A stretch of DNA of 64,000 nucleotides from DASXTC01 sp036505635 (lineage in GTDB: Bacteria > Acidobacteriota > Polarisedimenticolia > JACPZX01 > DASXTC01): NCBI GenBank assembly GCA_036505635.1, contig DASXTC010000008.1, forward strand, positions 1-64,000. The letters run 5' to 3'. How positions within the stretch are numbered: the stretch's first letter is position 1; each line of letters opens with the position of its first letter. The notes beneath the pieces were generated by a model, which was not told the DNA's origin, ran no database searches, and saw only the letters and a list, made by a program, of their open reading frames with translations. Shown piece by piece: positions 58,263 to 64,000 of this stretch. The translations under genes and the position numbers were made by a program.

Positions 58263-59636
58263 TCAGTACTTGTGGGCCGCGTGGGCGCCGATGACCGGAA
58301 TCCACTCGATGAAAACCTCGTTGTCGCTCTGAATGCCGTCGAATCTGAAGGCCGCCGCGTCGTTACGCCCCGTGTGCTTGAACTGGATCCGGAACTCTTC
58401 GAACTCGGTGGGCTGAATCCGCAGCACGGCCGAGGCGGCTCGTTCGCGGGCGCTGTCGTCGTCCGGGAACTCCGAATCATCGTAGCGCAGCCCGGCCCGC
58501 CATCGCTTCGCGAACTGATACTCGGCGTACAGATAGCCGCCGAAGCTGTTGACCGTGTCGCGCGTCAGGAAGCCGCCCGGTTGCAGCGATTCGACGCGGC
58601 GTCTCGAGGCGATACCCTCGGCCTGCAGGGTCACGGATCTGTAGACGTTGAACTGGACGGGCTTCCACTTGTAGGTGAGATCGACCCCGAAGAGATTGGC
58701 CGCGAGCCGGTCCGACGGCACGACGGTGCCGGTGAGACCCGCGTCGTCGATGGCCTGCGTCAGGGCCTCCGAAGGGCCGCCCCTCCCCTTGGCCCATGTG
58801 CCACCGGTCTCGAAGGTGGCGTTCGAGGTCAGCGTGAAGACCGAGGAGACATGCTCGAGCAGCAGGAGATCGCGTCTCCGCGCGTTGAAGGACACATCGT
58901 TTCCGGTGCTCGCGATATCCGTGACCGACTCGACGAACGCGGAGCCGGTGCCCGGAACCAGCCAACTCAACGACGCTCCATCGCCCGTGAGGCTCTCCTC
59001 GCCGAAGAAATTGGTGAGCGCGTTGGGGCGATCGACGGTGAAGAAGGCATGATTGTGAAGCAGGTTCCACTTGCCGAAGGCGTCCTTGAAGCGGCCCGCC
59101 TTCGCCTGCAGACCACCAGGCAGCGTCTGGAAGGTGACGTAGGCTTCCTCAACCTCCGCCTCCCCCTCGGCGCCGAACGCGATAAACATGTCGACGCGCG
59201 CGTAGGGGTCGACCACGGCCTGCAGGCCAATCTCCGCCTCGCTGAGACTGAATCCATCCCCATCGCGATTGTGGTTGAATGACCCGTTTCCGATCCCCTG
59301 AAAGACCGCGCTCATCGCAGGGTTGAACACCGTGCTGCCGCCGGCTCTCGAGACCGGAGCCGGGGGAGGCTGCGGCGCGGGGGGCGGGGCCGCGGGAACC
59401 TGTGCCACCGGCGTCGTGGTACCGGCCTGCGCGCGCGCCAGCGCGTCGACCTGGTCCTTGAGAGCGCGAAGCTGCGACTTGAGCTCCTCTATCTCCGCGC
59501 GCATCTGTGTCACGGATTCATCGGCGGCGCGCGGCGGCTCCTCCGCGGCGCGGCAGAGTCCGTGACCCGCCGCGAAGATGATCGAAGCGGCTGCAAATTT
59601 GAAGGCGTGGCTCTTCCATGAATGGGCGATTGACAT
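58263..59636 (-). CDS. Porin-like outer-membrane protein of the metal-uptake operon
   Basis: 457 residues from ATG 59636 (MSIAHSWKSHAFKFAAASII), AGGAG seven bases upstream. Signal peptide, a short coiled coil at about 45-70 (MRAEIEELKSQLRALKDQVD), a proline-rich linker and then a beta-barrel of alternating strands ending AAHKY. Similar coiled-coil porins occur beside zinc-uptake genes and are thought to let metal through the outer membrane. It lacks the plug domain of TonB receptors. The in-frame start at 59861 is too far upstream. First large gene of the operon. Confidence 0.82.
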   Translation of the reverse strand: MSIAHSWKSHAFKFAAASIIFAAGHGLCRAAEEPPRAADESVTQMRAEIEELKSQLRALKDQVDALARAQAGTTTPVAQVPAAPPPAPQPPPAPVSRAGGSTVFNPAMSAVFQGIGNGSFNHNRDGDGFSLSEAEIGLQAVVDPYARVDMFIAFGAEGEAEVEEAYVTFQTLPGGLQAKAGRFKDAFGKWNLLHNHAFFTVDRPNALTNFFGEESLTGDGASLSWLVPGTGSAFVESVTDIASTGNDVSFNARRRDLLLLEHVSSVFTLTSNATFETGGTWAKGRGGPSEALTQAIDDAGLTGTVVPSDRLAANLFGVDLTYKWKPVQFNVYRSVTLQAEGIASRRRVESLQPGGFLTRDTVNSFGGYLYAEYQFAKRWRAGLRYDDSEFPDDDSARERAASAVLRIQPTEFEEFRIQFKHTGRNDAAAFRFDGIQSDNEVFIEWIPVIGAHAAHKY

Positions 59637-59688
59637 CGAGGTTCTCCTGAAATCGTATCGATGATTGGAGAAAGCGTTGTTGTCGGAC

Positions 59689-59708
59689 GGCCGCTCGGGG
59701 GAGCGGCC
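59689..59708. other. Perfect GC hairpin in operon leader
   Basis: GGCCGCTC at 59689-59696, loop GGGG, GAGCGGCC at 59701-59708: an 8-bp perfect stem between the small secreted gene and the porin. No T-run follows on either strand, so it may stabilise or process the mRNA rather than terminate it. Confidence 0.5.
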
Positions 59709-59721
59709 CGGTCGAACGGTT

Positions 59722-60090
59722 TCAGGCTGAGGGAGGGGCCCTGAGAAGGACAGAATGTGCGAGCGGACTCGGCGGTACGCTGGGCCCCACGGCGATCCTC
59801 GCCACGGCGGGCCGGGGCTCCTGGGTCGGCAGGTCGCCGGTCTGGCAGGGACGCGCGACACCGCGTCCCCAGGAACAAAGGCGGCATTCGCCCGATTGCT
59901 TGAGACCGTCTTTGGACTCGGGGGCTGGAGCCGCCGGCGCCCGAAATCCTTCGGCGCCCGGCGTTGGGAGGACTCGCGACTGCGCGTCGTGCCGGTGAGG
60001 AGCTGTGGCGGCCGCGGCGAGGATGACGTAGCATGCCAGGACCGCTGTGGACAACAGCCGGCGGGGTTCGGCTCCGCGCACCTTCATCAT
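59722..60090 (-). CDS. Small secreted His/Cys protein at head of metal operon
   Basis: 122 residues, MMKVRGAEPRRLLSTAVLAC as signal region, then APHRHDAQS and a GECRLCSWGRG motif (CxxC). Proteins with PHRHD and CxxC occur near metal-uptake genes, and one could imagine DUF2946-like binding of Zn or Cu, but I have no firm family. A strong promoter starts almost at its ATG. It is 85 bases upstream of the porin and in the same orientation, so likely the first cistron. Confidence 0.6.
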   Translation of the reverse strand: MMKVRGAEPRRLLSTAVLACYVILAAAATAPHRHDAQSRVLPTPGAEGFRAPAAPAPESKDGLKQSGECRLCSWGRGVARPCQTGDLPTQEPRPAVARIAVGPSVPPSPLAHSVLLRAPPSA

Positions 60091-60099
60091 GGCCCCCGC

Positions 60100-60128
60100 A
60101 TCTTAGTGACCGACCCCAGGAGTGTCAA
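60100..60128 (-). promoter_or_regulatory. Near-consensus promoter of the metal-uptake operon
   Basis: Minus strand: perfect TTGACA (60128-60123), 17 bases, TAAGAT (60105-60100). The predicted start, near 60093, lies three to six bases from the ATGATG at 60090, so the mRNA would be leaderless or nearly so. No Zur-like palindrome is evident. It lies upstream of divergent lolA. Confidence 0.75.
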
Positions 60129-60142
60129 CCGAGGCCCGAATC

Positions 60143-60793
60143 ATGCTCATGCGCGCCATCCTGCTCTCATGGACCCTCCTGGTGCTCCCCGCCCAGGACG
60201 CCGATCCGCTCCTGGCGCTCCTCCAGCGCAAGCTCGACGGCCTCACGGCTCTCAAGGGACGTTTCATCCAGACTCTCGATACGCCGAGCCTGGGCCGGCC
60301 CCGGACGGAGGAGGGGAGGCTCGCGTTCAAGAAGCCGGCGTTGATGCGCTGGGACTACGAGAAGCCCGAGCCGAAGGTCGCGGTGGCCGACGGCCGCCAT
60401 ACATGGCTCTACACCCCCGCCGATCGCCAGGTGAAACGCGGCAGCGTGCGCGACCTGCAGGAGGAAGGGGCGGCCGCGCTCCTGCTGGCCGGCCGCATCA
60501 GCCTCGTCAAGGACTTCCGGTCGCGGCGTCCGTCCGCGGAGGAGTCGGGCCCACCGGGCGTGTCGGGAGGCGTCACCGTCGAGCTGACGCCGCTCAAGCC
60601 GAACCAGGAGTTCGCGAAGCTGATCCTCGTCATCGATCCGGTCCGCCTCCAGATCCGGTCCCTCACGGTCGCCGGAGCCGCGGGAGAGCGGATGGTCTTC
60701 GATCTGTTCGACCTCGAGGAGAATCCGGATCTGCCGGACGATCTCTTCCGGTTCGAGATTCCCGTGGGCGCGGAGGTCCTGGAGGACCGATGA
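60143..60793 (+). CDS. lolA: Outer-membrane lipoprotein carrier protein LolA
   Basis: 216 residues from ATG 60143 (MLMRAILLSWTLLVLPAQDA), with GAGG nine bases upstream; a GTG at 60122 overlaps the divergent promoter. LolA features: LDGLTALKGRFIQTL, TEEGRLAFKKPALMRWDYEKP, RHTWLYTPADRQVKRG and IRSLTVAGAAGERMVFDLFD. LolA shuttles lipoproteins from LolCDE to the outer membrane. It is the only Lol-pathway chaperone here; a LolD-like ATPase lies 41 kb upstream. Confidence 0.9.
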   Translation: MLMRAILLSWTLLVLPAQDADPLLALLQRKLDGLTALKGRFIQTLDTPSLGRPRTEEGRLAFKKPALMRWDYEKPEPKVAVADGRHTWLYTPADRQVKRGSVRDLQEEGAAALLLAGRISLVKDFRSRRPSAEESGPPGVSGGVTVELTPLKPNQEFAKLILVIDPVRLQIRSLTVAGAAGERMVFDLFDLEENPDLPDDLFRFEIPVGAEVLEDR

Positions 60794-60875
60794 ACGGGTG
60801 AAGCCTCACGATTGCCACCTTTCCGGAGGCGGTGGTAACATGGCCGCCGTTTCATTCGTGATTCACGAGGCGCCA

Positions 60876-61367
60876 GTGGCCGAAGAGAGCTCCTTTGACA
60901 TCATCAGCAGCATCGATCTGGCCGAGGTGGACAACGCGTTGAACCAGACGCGCAAGGAGGTCGCCACGCGCTTCGACCTCAAGGGAAGCCGATGCACGCT
61001 GGAGCGACAGGAACGGCAGATCGTTCTGACGGCCGAGGACAAGTTCAAGGCGCGCAGCGTGGATGAGATACTCCGGCAGAAGCTGGCGAAGCGCGGCGTG
61101 CCTCTGAAGGGAATGGTCTTCTCGGAGCCGGAACCGGCGGCGATGGGGCAGGCCCGCCAGACGATCGACATCCAGGACGGCATCCCCATGGAGAAGGCAA
61201 GGGAGATCGTAAAGACCATCAAGGACCTCAAGCTGAAGGTCCAGGCCTCCATCCAGGGCAACCAGCTCAGGGTCCGAGGTCCCAAGAAGGACGACCTGCA
61301 ATCGGTCATCCGAACGCTCAAGGAAAAAGACTTCGGCATCGACGTTCAGTTCACCAATTACCGCTGA
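60876..61367 (+). CDS. yajQ: YajQ-family nucleotide-binding protein
   Basis: 163 residues from GTG 60876 (MAEESSFDIISSIDLAEVDN), exactly the canonical length and N terminus, with CGAGG five bases upstream. The ATG at 60840 would add 12 residues not seen in the family. Motifs: TRKEVATRFDLKGS, KMVFSEP-like GMVFSEPEP, IKDLKLKVQASIQGNQLRV and the C-terminal LKEKDFGIDVQFTNYR. YajQ proteins bind nucleotides; a cyclic-di-GMP effector in some Gammaproteobacteria. Cytoplasmic. Confidence 0.92.
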   Translation: MAEESSFDIISSIDLAEVDNALNQTRKEVATRFDLKGSRCTLERQERQIVLTAEDKFKARSVDEILRQKLAKRGVPLKGMVFSEPEPAAMGQARQTIDIQDGIPMEKAREIVKTIKDLKLKVQASIQGNQLRVRGPKKDDLQSVIRTLKEKDFGIDVQFTNYR

Positions 61368-61376
61368 GGAGTCGAG

Positions 61377-62048
61377 ATGTCGCGACGGAACGCCGTGATC
61401 CCGGCTCTGGCCGTCCTCGCGGTGATCGCCACCGGCGCGGCTCCGAGAGCCCTCTCGCCCACCATCGCGAGGCGCATCGTGGTCCAGGGCCGAATCCTCG
61501 CCCCCTCGGGGGACGGGATGGCGGGCTGGCCCGTGCAGGTCATCGCCACGCAGCGCTACCTCGAGCTGAACCGGCGCACGTCGGGGGGCGCGACGGCCAC
61601 CCTGGCCCGCGCCGTCACCGACTCGGGCGGCTACTATTCGATCGACATCCCGCGTGACCGCCACTACCAGTTCTGGTTCCTCAGATTCGTCGATCCGGCG
61701 CTTCTGGACACGGTCGAGTACCTTCCCCCGGAGGACCTTGAGATCACCGCGATGGTGCGGCGGGGGCGCGTGGCCGCGGTCGAGACCACGATACGGCAGC
61801 ACCCGGAATGGCCAGAGGTCGCCCGCAGGGTCGCCGCGGCCGGCGGACCTGCGACCGAGAAGGGAAGGATCCTCAGGACGCTGGGCCTTCCCGAGAAGAC
61901 GGTCGCGGTCGCACCGACCGGCACCGGCGCCCGGGAGGAGTGGTGGTACTTCACCAAGGGCATCGTCTACACGTTTCGCGGCGCCGAGCCGGGTCTGGCT
62001 CGCCGCTTCGAGCCCGTGAAGCCGCCGCCAGCGGGGCCGGCCGGATGA
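61377..62048 (+). CDS. Secreted protein with carboxypeptidase-regulatory-like domain
   Basis: 223 residues, signal peptide MSRRNAVIPALAVLAVIATG. Residues about 35-115 resemble a transthyretin/carboxypeptidase-regulatory-like beta sandwich (VVQGRILAPSGDGMAGWPVQ, VTDSGGYYSIDIPRD). The remainder has no match that I recognise. It is nine bases after yajQ and overlaps the polyprenyl synthase by four, implying cotranslation. Possibly a periplasmic protein involved in envelope maintenance. Confidence 0.72.
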   Translation: MSRRNAVIPALAVLAVIATGAAPRALSPTIARRIVVQGRILAPSGDGMAGWPVQVIATQRYLELNRRTSGGATATLARAVTDSGGYYSIDIPRDRHYQFWFLRFVDPALLDTVEYLPPEDLEITAMVRRGRVAAVETTIRQHPEWPEVARRVAAAGGPATEKGRILRTLGLPEKTVAVAPTGTGAREEWWYFTKGIVYTFRGAEPGLARRFEPVKPPPAGPAG

Positions 62049-63118
62049 GCGCCGCGGGGATGGGAGGCGGAGCCCAGCCGGTGCGGTCGCGTGAGGTCAC
62101 GCAGAGCGGCGCCCCGGGGCGTGGCGTCACGGCGGCCGACAAGGCGCGCCTCGTCGAGATCCTCGCCCTCGTCGGGGACGACCTGGTGAAGGTCGAGCGG
62201 GAGTTCGACCGCCACCTCGGCTCCGACATCGAGATCATCGAGACGGTTGGCCGATACATCGCCGAGGGAGGCGGCAAACGCATCCGGCCCGCGTTGTTCC
62301 TCCTCTGCTCCCGCCTGTGCGACTACAACGGCGACCGGCACATCCTCTTCGCCTCGGTCTTCGAGCTGATTCACACGGCGACCCTCGTGCATGACGACAT
62401 CATCGACGGTGCCGAGATGCGCCGCGGCCGTACCTCGGTCAACTCCCGGTGGGGCAGCCATCTGACGGTCCTGCTGGGCGACTACCTCTACCTGAAGTCG
62501 ATGACCCTGGCCCTTACCGCCGACGACCTGCGCATCATCCGGATCCTTTGCGACATCACCCTCACGATGATCGAAGGCGAGCTGATCCAGGCCGACAGGA
62601 ACGGCGCGATCGATCTGACGGAGGCGGAGCACCTGGAGATCATTCGCCGCAAGACCGCCAAGCTCTTCTCAGGCTGCGGGCGCGTGGCGGCCGACCTCGC
62701 CCTCGTCCCCCCCGCGCAGGCTCGAGCCATCGAGGAATACGGGCTGAACCTGGGGATGTCCTACCAGCTCGTGGACGACCTGCTCGATTTCACGGCCACG
62801 GAGTCGGTCCTCGGCAAGCCGGTCGCGAGCGACCTCAGGGAAGGGCGACTGACGCTGCCACTGATCTACCTGATCGAAAAGGGAATGGCCGAGCACCGCC
62901 AGAAGATCGGCGCGGTGCTGCGCGACGGTGGCTTTGCCAGTGTGGCGCGCGAGGAGATCCTCGACATGGTCCAGCAGCACGGAACGCTCGACAGGACGCG
63001 GCGATTGGCGGTCTCCTACAGCCGTAAGGCGGCGGCCGCACTCGACGCCTTCGGGCCTTCCCCCGTGCGCCAGGCGCTCAAGGACCTGGCCCGCTTCGTC
63101 ACACTTCGGGATCACTGA
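62045..63118 (+). CDS. Trans-polyprenyl diphosphate synthase (IspB-like)
   Basis: 357 residues from ATG 62045, an ATGA overlap; the in-frame start at 61808 is inside the previous gene. First Asp-rich motif DDIID at 117-121 (LVHDDIIDGA), GGGKRIRP at 75-82, second Asp-rich motif YQLVDDLLDFTA and GKPVASDLREGRLTLPLIYL. The enzyme extends isopentenyl units to long-chain prenyl diphosphate for quinone side chains. Chain length cannot be read with certainty. Confidence 0.93.
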   Translation: MSAAGMGGGAQPVRSREVTQSGAPGRGVTAADKARLVEILALVGDDLVKVEREFDRHLGSDIEIIETVGRYIAEGGGKRIRPALFLLCSRLCDYNGDRHILFASVFELIHTATLVHDDIIDGAEMRRGRTSVNSRWGSHLTVLLGDYLYLKSMTLALTADDLRIIRILCDITLTMIEGELIQADRNGAIDLTEAEHLEIIRRKTAKLFSGCGRVAADLALVPPAQARAIEEYGLNLGMSYQLVDDLLDFTATESVLGKPVASDLREGRLTLPLIYLIEKGMAEHRQKIGAVLRDGGFASVAREEILDMVQQHGTLDRTRRLAVSYSRKAAAALDAFGPSPVRQALKDLARFVTLRDH

Positions 63119-63200
63119 GCCTCCCCTCCAACCTGTTGGGGCTCAAGCTTTACTTTAACGCCACTGGTTGGGCCATTCCGCTGGCGGGGCCCCCTCGCTG

Positions 63201-63209
63201 TGTTAAGAT
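63201..63209 (+). promoter_or_regulatory. Extended -10 promoter candidate for smc
   Basis: TGTTAAGAT: a TG one base before TAAGAT (63204-63209), the extended -10 form, in a gap of 148 bases between the polyprenyl synthase and smc. No -35 at proper spacing. Confidence 0.45.
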
Positions 63210-63266
63210 ACCCCCGTCGCGAGGACCTGGCGGGACCGGGCAGGCCGCGACGGAGGCACCGGCGAG

Positions 63267-64000
63267 ATGCTTCGGCTCGAAAAGCTCGAACTGATCGGGT
63301 TCAAATCCTTCCTGTCGCGCACCGAATTCCTGTTCAACGAGCAGATCACCGCGGTCGTCGGCCCGAACGGGTGCGGCAAGAGCAACATCGCCGATGCGCT
63401 CAACTGGGTGATCGGGGAGCAGTCGGTCAAGTCGCTCCGCGGCGACCGCATGGAAGACGTCATCTTCAACGGCAGCGAAGGGCGGCGGCCCCTCGGCATG
63501 GCCGAGGTCTCGCTTCATTTGAAGAACGGCGCCGACGACGGCACCCAGGAGCGTCTCGTCCTCACGCGCAGGCTCTTCCGATCCGGCGAGAGCGAGTACC
63601 TGATCAACGGCGAGCGTACGCGGTTGCGGGACCTCCAGGAGGCGCTCGCGCGGATCAACGTCGGCTCCGGCCTCTGCGCGATCATCGAGCAGGGCAAGGT
63701 CGACGTGGCGCTCAACTCCCGCCCCAGGGAGCGGCGCATCCTCATCGAGGAGGCCGCCGGCATCGCGCTCTACAAATCGCGCAAGCGCCAGGCGGAGGCC
63801 AAGCTCGAGGCCACCGAGGCGAATCTGCTGCGGGTCAATGACATCGTCTCGGAGCTCGACCGTCAGATCGGATCCCTCAAGCGGCAGGCGGCCAAGGCGC
63901 GGCGTTACGCCCGCACCGTCGAGGAGATCACGCGCCACGAACGGATCCTCCTGTACCACGAGCACCGGCGTCTGGAATCCGGGCGGGTCGAGGTGGAGTC
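63267..64000 (+). CDS. smc: Chromosome segregation protein SMC (5' part)
   Basis: About 244 residues before the window ends, in an open frame. N-terminal SMC head: LELIGFKSFLSRTEFLFNEQ, Walker A VGPNGCGKSN at 31-40, ALNWVIGEQSVKSLRG, DVIFNGSEGRRPLG and GSGLCAIIEQGKVD, with the first coiled coil starting near residue 165. Full SMC proteins are about 1150-1200 residues, so roughly a fifth is visible. SMC condenses and segregates the chromosome with ScpA and ScpB. Confidence 0.95.
   Translation, partial: MLRLEKLELIGFKSFLSRTEFLFNEQITAVVGPNGCGKSNIADALNWVIGEQSVKSLRGDRMEDVIFNGSEGRRPLGMAEVSLHLKNGADDGTQERLVLTRRLFRSGESEYLINGERTRLRDLQEALARINVGSGLCAIIEQGKVDVALNSRPRERRILIEEAAGIALYKSRKRQAEAKLEATEANLLRVNDIVSELDRQIGSLKRQAAKARRYARTVEEITRHERILLYHEHRRLESGRVEVE

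Noticed and set aside
61808..62044. Extended N terminus for the polyprenyl synthase
   Set aside because: Overlaps the coding region of the preceding gene and adds no family sequence; the ATGA overlap at 62045 is a better start.

Overview
The window is 64 kb of high-GC, densely coded bacterial chromosome. The organism is Gram-negative: it has a TonB-dependent receptor, LolA, a porin-like protein, lipoprotein and Tat signals and a LolD-type ABC pair. Secreted PQQ-like beta-propellers, MauE/thioredoxin redox proteins, OPT transporters and FHA/GAF/PP2C signalling would fit Acidobacteriota or a neighbouring deep phylum. That placement is inference; no rRNA or tRNA was found. I saw no phage genes and no CRISPR array. 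The only mobile element is a deleted group II intron.

Region 1 (about 0.9-22.8 kb) is one plus-strand run in which almost every gene overlaps the next by 1-35 bases. It interleaves four exported beta-propeller proteins with a LuxE-like acyl-adenylating enzyme, a LuxC-like acyl reductase, an iron alcohol dehydrogenase, a HemN-like radical SAM enzyme, a TonB-dependent receptor, a flavin enzyme with a halogenase-type WxWxIP motif, a DUF3311/sodium symporter pair, a GT4 glycosyltransferase, a hot-dog thioesterase and a LolD/FtsX-type ABC transporter. No ketosynthase or carrier protein is present. I read it as an undescribed acyl-reduction and modification locus with its own envelope transport; the product is unknown.

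Region 2 (23-35 kb) holds two OPT-family transporters, each with a good sigma70-like promoter. Between them lie a small secreted protein, a DUF1028 protein and a plus-strand run of DMT exporter, atypical SDR, MauE-thioredoxin fusion and two tandem CPHC thioredoxin-like proteins. A GT39-like membrane protein with TPRs follows, ending at a bidirectional terminator shared with a convergent secreted protein that has an internal duplication.

Region 3 (35.8-44.2 kb) is regulatory. An FHA-GAF-PP2C phosphatase is divergent from an RsbW-like kinase and an RsbV-like STAS protein (a partner switch). An FHA-GAF histidine kinase is coupled to an NtrC-type regulator. A zinc dehydrogenase and a lipoprotein phosphodiesterase lie between the two modules.

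Region 4 (44.2-45.8 kb) is non-coding or mobile: a long hairpin, a strong terminator and, one base after its T-run, an internally deleted group II intron (class C by its site) that keeps domain V and the maturase C terminus. The rest of the window holds mutS, a cluster of degenerate inverted repeats, a YhaN/YhaO-like nuclease pair, a Tat-exported class V aminotransferase, a Band7-like/TPR protein and a metal-uptake operon (small His/Cys secreted protein, porin, binding protein, permease fused to HEAT repeats, no ATPase gene). The last plus-strand genes are lolA, yajQ, a secreted hypothetical protein, a polyprenyl diphosphate synthase and the 5' part of smc, cut by the window edge.
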